Assembly (NCBI RefSeq): GCF_900142735.1 | Contig: NZ_FRBY01000007.1 | Span: forward strand, 62,001 to 126,000 | Length of the DNA: 64,000 nucleotides | DNA from: Flavobacterium saccharophilum | GTDB taxonomy: Bacteria > Bacteroidota > Bacteroidia > Flavobacteriales > Flavobacteriaceae | Direction of reading: 5' to 3' | Part shown: one piece after another, positions 1 through 10,065 of the stretch | Position numbering within the stretch: position 1 is the stretch's first letter | How the letters are laid out: every line of letters starts with the position of its first letter | Notes under the pieces: model-generated | The model's input: only the letters and a program-made list of their open reading frames with translations | What the model was told of the DNA's origin: nothing | Databases searched by the model: none | Made by a program: the position numbers and the translations under genes

Positions 1-2145
1 TGCAATCGTCGGAAGATCGGTACCACAAAAGTTTTGTCCATCCTGATTCAATTCTGGCGCAGGAGTATCTTTTAAGGTTACTGTAATCATTGTTGGATCT
101 GAAGGACAATTTAATATTGTTTGTCTTACCCAATAACTTTCTTCTTTTAAAAGATAAGTTTCCGCAAGAGGTGTTGTTTCAGTTGCAGAAATGTACCATT
201 TGTATTGAGCTCCTTTTGGTTCCAGACTGGCAATCGTAGCTCTGTCTGATTTACAAAAAGACTGATCAATAGCTGTTGGTGCAACAGGAATCGGATTTAA
301 TAAAAAAGAGTCAGAAACACCACTTATATTCACACCACAATTTGTACTATTGTTTGTTAAATTGGTTACTGTTGCAGTTGTTGATCCTAAGTTTAAAAGT
401 AAATCAGCAGGAATTACAAAATTTGCATTTCCAGCCGTAGGACTTAAATCGATTGTTTGTAATGTTGCTATATTACTTCCTGACAGAACATAAGATAATT
501 TAACATTCGTTAAACTTCCTAATCCTGAAACTGAAGCTGTAACAGGTGAACCAAAGCAAACATCGTTAATTTGGATTCTTACACCTGATACATTCGGCAA
601 TGGATTTATAAGAAGGTTTCCTTTTAAATTTGCTGCATTTTCACACGGTGTTACAACCAGTGCAATACTTGTAATTTGAATTTCACTTGTACCACTTTTA
701 GCATTTAATATTCCGGGAATTATAAAATCATTGGCAACACCTCCACTAAAGGTAACTCTAGCACTCTGACCTGAAACCGTATTTGCACCTGACAAATTAT
801 ATGTAATTTGATAGATCCCATCTGCTACTTTAGCCGCATCCGAAATTTGTACCGTGGCATCAGTCCCTTGACAGGTTACTGCCTGCACAATTTTAGCTCC
901 TGTTAAATCTGGGATAGGATAAATAGTTAATTTGCCAAATAAATCATTAATAATATTGGCGCAGGCCTGGAAACTATTTTCAGCAGCAATATTGAGGATA
1001 TCTACGGTAAAATCGCCAACTTGCTGAAAGTAGCTCGATCTTATAGGAAATATCAAAACTCCATTAATAAAATTTGCCGTTATAGTTTCGGTAGCAGCAT
1101 TAGGTCCGGATACGTGATAGGTAACAAAATAAGTCGTATTAGGAATAGCTGCTGGTCCTTTTGTAATTTTCACAGAATAACTGGCTGTTGAAATATCTTT
1201 TTCACATAAATACGGTGGATCAATGTAAACTTGAGCTCCACTAAAATCGAGTTTTCTTTCAAGAATTATTCTGACAGTGGACTGTCTGTCTGAACAAATA
1301 GGATTTGTAGAGGCAACTCTATAACTAAAAGAGTAAATTCCCTGTCCTTTTGCATTAAATATTTTTTGAAGGTCAACAAAATGGTCTGTGGAAGATGTCA
1401 ACTCTCCCGTGGAACTAAGGTCAACCCATACTCCATCAGTATCTTCCCCTGTAATCAAATTATTTAAATCATAATTTGTATAACCAGCCAAACCATCTGT
1501 ACCGCATAAAATTAAATTTTCGGGCTCTCCTGGCTCAGGTGATCTAAAAATTGTGATTACAGCTGTTGAAGACATAGCAGGACAAGTACCAATAGCTGGC
1601 ATTGTATATGTGAATTGAAATGTGCCTTGTATTTTTTCTACATTAATGACAGCACCAACATCTCGATTTGTTGTATCATTATGCCATTGACCATTGGAAT
1701 GAGGCCCCATGCCAACACCATTAAAAGCCGAAAAAAGATTGAATGTTTCAACAGCACTACAAACGGACACGTTTGGCGAAGTTATACCCGAAAATCCACC
1801 AATGGTAAGTGTAATAGTTGCAGTATTATCCGGACAAAGTGGAAGGCCTTCAACCTTATATGTATAATGGTAAACACCACTCTGGCGAATAAGCTGGGCA
1901 TTTAAAATTCCTGTAACTACATCTAAACCTCCTGCCTCATCATCATCAGTCCATTCTCCACCAGAAACAGGTGAACCATTCAAATAATTAAATAAATTGA
2001 ATGTTTGATTACTTGTGTCAGAAACGTTGCAAATAGTCACTTCATTATCTTCACCAGCGCATTGTGCATAAGTTGTTGCAGAGACAGAAAAAAGAAAAAC
2101 AAAAAGCAGACTTAATTTTAAGAAATTAGAGTATTTTTCAACCAT
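1..2145 (-). CDS. Large secreted Ig-like-repeat adhesin, 5' part only
   Basis: The reverse strand is open from an ATG at 2145 to the left edge (about 715 codons), so the C-terminus is missing. The protein starts with a signal peptide ending ...TTYAQC. Three Cys-bearing modules of roughly 85-95 residues follow, each with an F-N-L-F / G-x-W core (for example TFNLFNYLNGS and TFNLFSAFNGV). Further along are several beta-rich modules with a FC-x-D ... WY ... YWVRQT pattern typical of flavobacterial Ig-like adhesins. Family knowledge: such proteins usually end in a CHU_C or type IX secretion sorting domain and are surface-exposed. That end is outside the window, so surface location is inferred. It has no neighbour in operon within the window; the gene to its right is transcribed in the same direction but separated by 161 bp. 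Confidence 0.8.
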   Translation of the reverse strand, partial: MVEKYSNFLKLSLLFVFLFSVSATTYAQCAGEDNEVTICNVSDTSNQTFNLFNYLNGSPVSGGEWTDDDEAGGLDVVTGILNAQLIRQSGVYHYTYKVEGLPLCPDNTATITLTIGGFSGITSPNVSVCSAVETFNLFSAFNGVGMGPHSNGQWHNDTTNRDVGAVINVEKIQGTFQFTYTMPAIGTCPAMSSTAVITIFRSPEPGEPENLILCGTDGLAGYTNYDLNNLITGEDTDGVWVDLSSTGELTSSTDHFVDLQKIFNAKGQGIYSFSYRVASTNPICSDRQSTVRIILERKLDFSGAQVYIDPPYLCEKDISTASYSVKITKGPAAIPNTTYFVTYHVSGPNAATETITANFINGVLIFPIRSSYFQQVGDFTVDILNIAAENSFQACANIINDLFGKLTIYPIPDLTGAKIVQAVTCQGTDATVQISDAAKVADGIYQITYNLSGANTVSGQSARVTFSGGVANDFIIPGILNAKSGTSEIQITSIALVVTPCENAANLKGNLLINPLPNVSGVRIQINDVCFGSPVTASVSGLGSLTNVKLSYVLSGSNIATLQTIDLSPTAGNANFVIPADLLLNLGSTTATVTNLTNNSTNCGVNISGVSDSFLLNPIPVAPTAIDQSFCKSDRATIASLEPKGAQYKWYISATETTPLAETYLLKEESYWVRQTILNCPSDPTMITVTLKDTPAPELNQDGQNFCGTDLPTIA

Positions 2146-2306
2146 AAACTATTAATTTGGCATAAACTTAGTAAAATTATAGCGCTAGTGAACTACTATT
2201 TTATTTTAAACAACAAAATTTAAGCGAAATTCAAATAATATCAAAAAATATTATTGATAATCATTATTTTAATATAAAATTCTATATATTTTTCAGCAGC
2301 ATTTTC

Positions 2307-3629
2307 CTATAATTCATCTTCTAATCTAAACTTAAATTTCAGAACCAAACTATCCCGCTCAACTTCCAAAGTTATCCAGATATCCTCTTCTGATTTTAAA
2401 AGTGCATTTATTTGTTGCAAAGAATATTTATAAGGTTTATTTTGATTTATACTAACGATAATATCTCCAGGTTTTAAACCACATTTTTCAGCTGTTGAGC
2501 TTTTACGAATATTTACAATTTCATAAACCGGCTTTAATGAAAACTTATACCTGAAATTATCATCTTTCCGGTTATCCGTAACCTCATTTGGAGATGAAGC
2601 AACCTGGACAGTTTGCAAATGAACTGTCTCCTGAACCCATTGCAAACCATTATGCTGAACAGTGATTCCACTTTTGTTATAAGTGAAAGGTTCTGAAAAT
2701 TTACTATTTTTTTTAAGAAACATTTTTTTATCCTGATAATCTAAAATGACGGTAAAACGTTTTAAGATTTCTCCGCCAACAGAACCAATACGACCAGGAA
2801 CCATTCTGACATTTTTAATAGAAGTTAAATCAGGAAAAGCAACTATTGGATTTTTAAAGTCGAACTCGTCAACAGAAAATTTTGCGATTCTTGCCCTATG
2901 TCCTTCAACATCACCGCTAAATCCTTTTCCTAAAAAATCAGCAAAATTCCTTTTTGGCAATTTAATTTTGTCATTCTCAAAAATCCAAAAGGCATCACTA
3001 TTACCAATATCAATAAGTAACTTAGCCTGTATATCAACACTATCAACAACAACATTTGCAACAATATAAGGCTTCGCTCTTTCAATTGTAATAGGAACTG
3101 TCTTAAATTTTTTCTCGATTCTTTTTTGGTTTTTTACATTGTTACTATGGATAATAACTTTTTTCTTCTGATAATTGACTTCAACCAAATTATTTTTAAA
3201 AAATTGATACCCAATAATGCCATTAACAGGAATCCCAATATGAGAAGACAAATTAAAGCTTTGATCTAAAATTATATACAATAAATGATTATGCGATTCC
3301 AATCCATGTGTTTCCAATACATTATTAGCAGATTTCAGCCCTTCAATTTCTTCTTCAGCTCCCAATCCTCTTAATTTTACCTTTTCCACATTATTAAAGC
3401 TTACTTCCTTTTTGTCTTCCATACTAAACAAAATAGTTTCCTCGACACCTGAATCTAACAAGAAATTCAATTCGATTCCATTTACTTTTATAGGTATAAA
3501 AACAAGATTATTAATGAGCTTGAAGGGTATAGAAACCTCGGTTCTGTGGTCCGAAATAGTAAAATCTTGCTGAGCCAAAAGTAAAAAAGGTAAGAAAAGT
3601 CCAAAAAACAACATGAAATATTTTTTCAT
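2307..3629 (-). CDS. Secreted two-domain retropepsin-like aspartic protease with PDZ domain
   Basis: A signal peptide (residues 1-20, ending LLLAQ) precedes two retropepsin-like halves. The first has the active-site triad D59-S60-G61 and a hydrophobic GIIG turn near 137-140. The second has D207-I208-G209, where the usual Ser/Thr is Ile, and a GGEILKRF turn near 285-292. A PDZ domain (about 362-436, with GLKPGDIIVSI) closes the protein. Both catalytic Asp are present, so a single-chain pseudo-dimer like pepsin is plausible. Location is periplasm or cell surface. Substrate is unknown. The family (aspartyl protease plus PDZ) is common in Bacteroidota; the Ile variant is read directly from the sequence. 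Confidence 0.82.
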   Translation of the reverse strand: MKKYFMLFFGLFLPFLLLAQQDFTISDHRTEVSIPFKLINNLVFIPIKVNGIELNFLLDSGVEETILFSMEDKKEVSFNNVEKVKLRGLGAEEEIEGLKSANNVLETHGLESHNHLLYIILDQSFNLSSHIGIPVNGIIGYQFFKNNLVEVNYQKKKVIIHSNNVKNQKRIEKKFKTVPITIERAKPYIVANVVVDSVDIQAKLLIDIGNSDAFWIFENDKIKLPKRNFADFLGKGFSGDVEGHRARIAKFSVDEFDFKNPIVAFPDLTSIKNVRMVPGRIGSVGGEILKRFTVILDYQDKKMFLKKNSKFSEPFTYNKSGITVQHNGLQWVQETVHLQTVQVASSPNEVTDNRKDDNFRYKFSLKPVYEIVNIRKSSTAEKCGLKPGDIIVSINQNKPYKYSLQQINALLKSEEDIWITLEVERDSLVLKFKFRLEDEL

Positions 3630-3751
3630 TGATAAAATTTTAGGATAAAATTAATAAAAATATTGATAATTGTTACATTTTCGTAACACCCAATAATGTT
3701 TACGTTAAATTGGAAAAAAAAATGCAAATTTGCACTTCAATAATAAAGCTC

Positions 3752-4948
3752 ATGCCAACAATTTCACACAAAGGCAGAAACATGCCCGAATCACCGATAC
3801 GCAAACTTGCTCCTTATGCAGACATTGCAAAACAAAAAGGACATAAAGTGTATCACTTAAACATTGGTCAACCGGATATCAAGACACCCGAAGTGGCCAT
3901 CGAGGCGGTAAAAAATATTGATTTAACTCTTATAGAATACAGTCCGTCTGCCGGATATGAAAGTTATAGAAAAAAATTAGCAAAATTTTACCAACGTCAA
4001 AACGTAAATGTTAACTCAGAAGATATCATTATAACTACTGGTGGTTCTGAAGCCTTATTATTTGCACTGGCCACTATTACAGACCCGGGAGATGAAATCA
4101 TTATTCCTGAGCCTTTTTATGCTAATTATCATGCATTTGCATCATCAACAAGTGCAACAGTAGTCCCTCTTGTTTCGACTATCGAAACGGCATTTGCTTT
4201 GCCAGGTATTGAAGAGGTTGAAAAATTGATTACGCCAAAAACTAAAGCCATTTTAATTTGTAATCCTGGAAATCCAACAGGTTATTTATACTCTGAATCT
4301 GAAATTAAACAATTAGCAGGTTTAATCAAAAAACACGATTTGTATTTAATCGCTGATGAAGTTTACCGTGAATTCTTATACGATGGAGATGACGTTCATT
4401 TTTCTGTAATGAACCTTGAAGATGTGCAACAAAACGTAATTATGGTCGATTCTGTTTCAAAACGTTACAGTATGTGTGGCGCAAGAATTGGCTGTCTGGT
4501 TACTAAGAATAAAGATGTTTTGGCAACTGTTATGAAATTTGCTCAGGCACGTTTGAGTCCGCCAACTATTGAACAAATTGCTTGTGAAGCCGCTATAGAT
4601 ACGCCACAAAGCTATTTTGACGAAGTGATATCAGAATATAAAAGTCGTCGTGATACCTTAATCACAGAACTTAACAAAATTGAAGGTGTAGTTGTAACAA
4701 AACCGAAAGGCGCTTTTTACTGTATTGCGCAATTGCCAATTGAAAATTCAGAAGACTTCGCACAATGGCTTTTAGAAAGCTACGATCTTAATGGCGAAAC
4801 TGTAATGGTTGCACCTGCGGCTGGTTTTTATTCGACTCCGGGAATGGGATTAAATCAGGTTCGAATTGCCTACGTTTTAAACAAACCAGATTTAATTAAA
4901 GCTGTAAACGTTTTAAAAGAAGCGCTTCTAGTTTACAATAACAGATAA
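3752..4948 (+). CDS. Pyridoxal-phosphate aminotransferase, class I/II (AspC-like)
   Basis: A fold-type I aminotransferase of 398 residues. Visible motifs: NPGNPTG at 171-177, DEVY with Asp202 that binds the pyridine nitrogen, and SVSKRYSMCGARIG with the Schiff-base Lys237. It probably moves the amino group of aspartate or a related amino acid to 2-oxoglutarate in the cytoplasm; the exact substrate cannot be read from sequence. I chose the ATG at 3752; an upstream TTG at 3710 would add 14 residues (MEKKMQICTSIIKL) unlike the family N-terminus, and an internal ATG at 3782 is also possible. The gene stands alone, with a hairpin terminator after the stop. Confidence 0.88.
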   Translation: MPTISHKGRNMPESPIRKLAPYADIAKQKGHKVYHLNIGQPDIKTPEVAIEAVKNIDLTLIEYSPSAGYESYRKKLAKFYQRQNVNVNSEDIIITTGGSEALLFALATITDPGDEIIIPEPFYANYHAFASSTSATVVPLVSTIETAFALPGIEEVEKLITPKTKAILICNPGNPTGYLYSESEIKQLAGLIKKHDLYLIADEVYREFLYDGDDVHFSVMNLEDVQQNVIMVDSVSKRYSMCGARIGCLVTKNKDVLATVMKFAQARLSPPTIEQIACEAAIDTPQSYFDEVISEYKSRRDTLITELNKIEGVVVTKPKGAFYCIAQLPIENSEDFAQWLLESYDLNGETVMVAPAAGFYSTPGMGLNQVRIAYVLNKPDLIKAVNVLKEALLVYNNR

Positions 4949-4970
4949 AAGTAAAAAATATTTATTCCAA

Positions 4971-5008
4971 AATCTGTTTTAACTTAAATGTTGAAACAGT
5001 TTTTTTTT
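4971..5008 (+). terminator. Rho-independent terminator of the aminotransferase gene
   Basis: Arms CTGTTTTAAC (4974-4983) and GTTGAAACAG (4990-4999) pair with one G-U, and a run of T follows directly. It lies 25 bp after the aminotransferase stop. Confidence 0.75.
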
Positions 5009-5098
5009 GCGTTGTATTTTTCTAAAAATAAGATCCTAAAAAAACCTTGATATCATTAGTTCTTAGTAAATTAGCTATAGATTTATAGACTTTTTATC

Positions 5099-5854
5099 AT
5101 GAAAAAGTTAATTATACTAGTATTTCTCTTTCTGATATCTACATCATTTACTATTAATTACAATAGTTTGCATGTAAAAGATAATCTTAGAATTAAACCT
5201 CTTTTAAATCCTCAAAACGAAAGTGTAGAATATTATCGTAAACAGATTAATCGCGCTTTCTCACTATTAAAAAAACAAAAAAAGTATATTGATTTAGAAC
5301 TCAATAAAAGCGAAAAAGTACAAATTCTTTCCATTGCTTTTCCGGAAATGTTACGATACGATTCTTACTCAGACTATCTAGAAGCCTCCTCAAACAGAAT
5401 TTTATATGTGGATGAAGGAAAGAATGCATCCGATTTTTCGACTGGTTACTTTCAGATGAAACCTTCTTTTATAGAAGATTTAGAAGATTATATTGCTAAA
5501 AACAAAAGTTTTAAGCAATACAATTGGATTTTAATTCCGAATAAAAATGAAATAGAAGCCAGAAAAGAAAGAATAAAGCGTCTGGCAAATTTTCAATGGC
5601 AACTTCGATATCTAAAAGCATTCTGGTATGTTGCTGAATTAAAATTTCAAAACATTGATTTTAAAACCACAGAAGACAAAATTAGATTTTTCGCCACTGC
5701 CTATAACTACGGATTTACTAAACCTGAGAAAGAAATAACAAAATACCAATCTGCAACAAAATTCTCGCCTGAAGAAACGAATACCAGGAAATTTGCCTTT
5801 GCTGATTTTTCCATTGATTTTGTAATGACTTACTCCTATTTCTTCGATCAATAA
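5099..5854 (+). CDS. Secreted protein, divergent lytic-transglycosylase-like (SLT fold)
   Basis: 251 residues with an N-terminal signal peptide. I do not recognise a named family, but three spaced motifs resemble those of soluble lytic transglycosylases: a Glu in FPEMLRY (E83, candidate catalytic acid), STGYFQMKP at 114-122 (like the G-x-x-Q motif), and TAYNYGF at 200-206 (like AAYNAG). If right, it would cleave peptidoglycan in the periplasm. This assignment is inference from motif order and spacing; overall similarity to classical SLT proteins looks low. It is a single gene between the aminotransferase and folE. Confidence 0.6.
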   Translation: MKKLIILVFLFLISTSFTINYNSLHVKDNLRIKPLLNPQNESVEYYRKQINRAFSLLKKQKKYIDLELNKSEKVQILSIAFPEMLRYDSYSDYLEASSNRILYVDEGKNASDFSTGYFQMKPSFIEDLEDYIAKNKSFKQYNWILIPNKNEIEARKERIKRLANFQWQLRYLKAFWYVAELKFQNIDFKTTEDKIRFFATAYNYGFTKPEKEITKYQSATKFSPEETNTRKFAFADFSIDFVMTYSYFFDQ

Positions 5855-6011
5855 ATATATTAACACTAAATAAAAAAACACCTGAACAGTCTTAATTTAA
5901 ACTATATCTAAAAAGGATCGATTAAATAGTAAAAACGATAGAAAAGGTTTCCTTTTTATTAATTATCTTTACCGCCTTAAAAAGATATACCCATTATAAT
6001 AGTAGTTTTTA

Positions 6012-6683
6012 ATGATAAATAACGAAGATTTTTTAGACGAAATAGGAGACAATCATTTTAGCAGCAACGCGAAAAACCCTGTAAGACAGGATGCTTTTGA
6101 CTTAACAGATGATGAAAAAATAGAAAAAATAAAAAAAGATGTCGAAAACATTCTCCAAACTCTTGGAATGGATTTGACAGATGACAGCATAAAAGGTACT
6201 CCAAACAGAGTAGCAAAAATGTTTGTAAAGGAAATTTTTGGTGGCTTAAACCCTTCAAAACAACCAAAAGCTTCTACTTTTGATAATAATTACAAATACG
6301 GTGAAATGTTAGTTGAGAAAAACATCACTGTCTATTCTACCTGCGAACACCACTTATTGCCAATTATTGGTCGTGCCCACGTAGCTTATATTTCCAGCGG
6401 AAGAGTTATCGGTTTATCTAAAATGAACCGTATTGTAGAATATTATGCAAAAAGACCTCAGGTTCAGGAGCGTCTTACTATGCAAATTGTTCAGGAATTA
6501 CAAAAAGCTTTAGGAACTGAAGACGTTGCCTGCGTTATTGACGCTAAACATCTTTGCGTAAATTCAAGAGGAATTAAAGATATTGAAAGCAGCACAGTAA
6601 CGTCTGAATTTGGTGGAAAATTTAAAGATCCTCAAACGAAAAGAGAGTTCCTAGATTATATTAAATTGGATACTCAGTTCTAA
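6012..6683 (+). CDS. folE: GTP cyclohydrolase I
   Basis: FolE converts GTP to 7,8-dihydroneopterin triphosphate, the first step of tetrahydrofolate synthesis, in the cytoplasm. The 223-residue protein contains the zinc and active-site motif STCEHHLLPI, the IGLSKMNRIVEYYAKRPQVQERLT segment and the C-terminal zinc Cys in DAKHLCVNSRG. The N-terminal 30 residues are polar and extra to the catalytic core, as in many homologues. Downstream lies a palindromic repeat, so it is probably not co-transcribed efficiently with cysS. Confidence 0.97.
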   Translation: MINNEDFLDEIGDNHFSSNAKNPVRQDAFDLTDDEKIEKIKKDVENILQTLGMDLTDDSIKGTPNRVAKMFVKEIFGGLNPSKQPKASTFDNNYKYGEMLVEKNITVYSTCEHHLLPIIGRAHVAYISSGRVIGLSKMNRIVEYYAKRPQVQERLTMQIVQELQKALGTEDVACVIDAKHLCVNSRGIKDIESSTVTSEFGGKFKDPQTKREFLDYIKLDTQF

Positions 6684-6712
6684 TTTATACGATATTTCTA
6701 TTATATTTATGG

Positions 6713-6793
6713 TCTAGCCCTGATAGCAGCGACATCCTTTTATGGTGGGGTTCACCATAAAAGATATAGCGGATAGCAGGATTAGCTCCTAAA
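6713..6793 (+). repeat. Dispersed palindromic intergenic element, copy 1
   Basis: It starts with CTAGCCCTGATAGCAGC and ends with AGCGGATAGCAGGATTAGCTCC. The centre is a perfect 11-bp hairpin, CTTTTATGGTG (6737-6747) with CACCATAAAAG (6753-6763) and a 5-nt loop. Related copies lie at 9730-9822 and 43032-43125 in the opposite orientation. The position between folE and cysS suggests it also serves as a transcription end point. Confidence 0.8.
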
Positions 6794-6814
6794 ACATCAA
6801 CAAACACCTAAACA

Positions 6815-8293
<1,479 letters not shown>

Positions 8294-8314
8294 TCATTCA
8301 TTTTCTAATAAATC

Positions 8315-8554
8315 ATGAAAGTAATCACTCCATTTGTTTTATTAGTACGCTTTTATCAGACCGCCATTTCGCCCTTTACACCAGCGTCATGCCGCTTCGA
8401 ACCAACATGTTCGAGCTACATGATTGAAGCATTGCAAAAACACGGATTATTTTATGGTGGTTACTTAGGAATGAAACGCATTTTGAACTGTCATCCTTGG
8501 GGAAGAACAGGCTACGATCCGGTTCCTGAGAAGAAATGTTCACACAAACATTAA
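8315..8554 (+). CDS. yidD: Membrane protein insertion efficiency factor YidD
   Basis: A 79-residue protein of the YidD (DUF37) family, thought to help YidC insert inner-membrane proteins. The family signature is clear: RFYQTAISPF, then CRFEPTCSSYMIEAL with the three conserved Cys, and NCHPWGRTGYDPVP at the C-terminus. The N-terminal part is amphipathic and peripheral to the membrane. It sits between cysS and lgt; in many bacteria yidD is instead beside rpmH-rnpA-yidC, so this is the flavobacterial arrangement. Confidence 0.96.
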   Translation: MKVITPFVLLVRFYQTAISPFTPASCRFEPTCSSYMIEALQKHGLFYGGYLGMKRILNCHPWGRTGYDPVPEKKCSHKH

Positions 8555-8621
8555 CTTTTTATAAAGAGGAACTCTACTTTAAATATTTATTTTTACAACC
8601 AATAAAAAAATACAATACTAC

Positions 8622-9554
8622 ATGACACACGCCTTAAACCTCGTTTGGAACCCTTCAGAAGGAATCGATTTAGGATTTTTTATGATTCGCTATTACAGCC
8701 TAATGTTCGTAATTGCTTTTGGTTTAGGATGGTACATAATGAAAAAAATCTTCGAGCGCGAAAATGAATCAATTGACAAATTAGACTCTTTATTTGTTTG
8801 GACCGTTTTAGCAACTTTGGCAGGCGCACGTTTAGGTCATGTTTTCTTTTACGATTGGGAGTATTTTAGAAATCATTTACTTGAAATCTTTTTACCTTTT
8901 AGATTTGAACCAAAATTTGAATTCACAGGTTTCCAAGGTCTTGCAAGTCATGGTGCTGCCATTGCAATTATTATCGCAATGTACTATTACAGCAAAAAAA
9001 TCTTAAAACGCCCTTTATTATGGATTTTAGACCGCGTAGTTATTCCGGTAGCCAGCGGTGCAATTTTTGTGCGTTTAGGAAATTTTTTTAACTCCGAAAT
9101 TATCGGACACGAAACAACTTCTGCCTTCGGAATTCGTTTTTTACACGACAAATTCAGCAAAGGTGAAGCTGTTAATGCAACTCAAATTGCCGATCCAAAA
9201 GAAGCTTACAATGCAATTGCTCACGATCCAAAATTCGCTGAATTATTAGCACAGGTTCCTGCAAAACATCCAACACAATTATACGAAGGAATTTGCTACA
9301 TTTTCGTATTTGCCATCTTGTACTTTTTATACTGGAAAACAAATGCAAGACTTAAATCAGGATTCTTATTCGGGTTATTTCTAGTTCTTTTATTTGTTGT
9401 ACGCTTCATCGTCGAATTCGTAAAAGAAAGCCAGGGCGGAATTGAAGAAGAATTAGGCTATTTCTCAACCGGACAATGGCTAAGTATACCTTTTATCATT
9501 ATCGGTCTTTTCTTTATCATTAGAGCACAAAGAAATCCTTTAGCAGCGTCTTAA
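8622..9554 (+). CDS. lgt: Prolipoprotein diacylglyceryl transferase
   Basis: Lgt transfers diacylglycerol from phosphatidylglycerol to the lipobox Cys of prolipoproteins in the inner membrane, the first step of lipoprotein maturation. The 310-residue protein has about seven membrane segments. It has ARLGHVFFYD, a conserved RLGNFFNSEIIG segment and HPTQLYEG near the C-terminal third. It carries an insert of about 30 polar residues (roughly 182-212) after GIRFLHDKF, also usual in Bacteroidota. A hairpin terminator follows 18 bp after the stop. Confidence 0.97.
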   Translation: MTHALNLVWNPSEGIDLGFFMIRYYSLMFVIAFGLGWYIMKKIFERENESIDKLDSLFVWTVLATLAGARLGHVFFYDWEYFRNHLLEIFLPFRFEPKFEFTGFQGLASHGAAIAIIIAMYYYSKKILKRPLLWILDRVVIPVASGAIFVRLGNFFNSEIIGHETTSAFGIRFLHDKFSKGEAVNATQIADPKEAYNAIAHDPKFAELLAQVPAKHPTQLYEGICYIFVFAILYFLYWKTNARLKSGFLFGLFLVLLFVVRFIVEFVKESQGGIEEELGYFSTGQWLSIPFIIIGLFFIIRAQRNPLAAS

Positions 9555-9572
9555 AATATAACTACAACATAC

Positions 9573-9611
9573 AAAATCGCCAATACATTTAGTAGTGGGC
9601 GATTTTTTTTT
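9573..9611 (+). terminator. Terminator of the cysS-yidD-lgt group
   Basis: Arms AAAATCGCC (9573-9581) and GGCGATTTT (9598-9606), then a T run. Confidence 0.8.
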
Positions 9612-10011
9612 GTCTTAATAATAAATAGAAAATTCATTTACAACTTGTAACATCTTTGATCTATTGAAGTTTCTTCTCCTAATTTTTCTTTTCAGGAGCA
9701 GAAAGTTAGCTTTTTCAATAGAACGTTCAGTCCCGCTATCCGCTATATTCCCGATTAATAAAAACTACGGTTAAAGAACCTTGTTTTTCTAAATCGGGAG
9801 ATATCGCTCCTATCGGGGCTAGATAAGAAAATCTATTTTTCAAAAGAAATACAGCACTGTCAAAATCAACTTATCACTCCTGACATGATAACAACTGGAA
9901 AAATTAATTCAATCCATAAGGATTAACGATACACGTCAAATAATAGCAAAATAATATTAAACCACCGCTTTTCCAAATACATTTAAATACCGAAACTAAA
10001 AAAATGAGCAC
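9612..10011. other. Gene-free stretch between lgt and secDF
   Basis: About 400 bp without a plausible gene on either strand. It contains palindromic element copy 2 (9730-9822). The remainder is AT-rich sequence in which I see no tRNA-like or other RNA structure. Confidence 0.6.
9730..9822 (-). repeat. Dispersed palindromic intergenic element, copy 2
   Basis: Read on the minus strand it starts CTAGCCCCGATAGGAGCGATAT and ends ATATAGCGGATAGCGGGACT, matching the ends of the copies at 6713 and 43032. The internal stem differs: TCCCGATT pairs with AATCGGGA, so only the ends and the hairpin design are shared. Confidence 0.75.
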
Positions 10012-10047
10012 AAAAAAAAGATCCAGTTTTCACTGGATCTTTTTTAT
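10012..10047. terminator. Terminator after secDF, bidirectional
   Basis: Arms AGATCCAGT (10019-10027) and ACTGGATCT (10032-10040) with a 4-nt loop, flanked by A and T runs on the two sides. It lies 18 bp past the secDF stop and can work in both directions. Confidence 0.88.
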
Positions 10048-10065
10048 ATAGCAACTAACCATTAA

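Noticed and set aside
1615..1905. Plus-strand 96-residue reading frame
   Set aside because: It runs antisense inside the adhesin gene, whose minus-strand frame is open throughout and encodes recognisable repeats.
3710..3751. Upstream TTG start for the aminotransferase
   Set aside because: It adds 14 residues with no family resemblance; the ATG at 3752 is a better start.
9612..10011. A small RNA or tRNA gene in the lgt-secDF gap
   Set aside because: I could not fold a cloverleaf or find conserved tRNA arms; the structure present is explained by the palindromic element and terminators.
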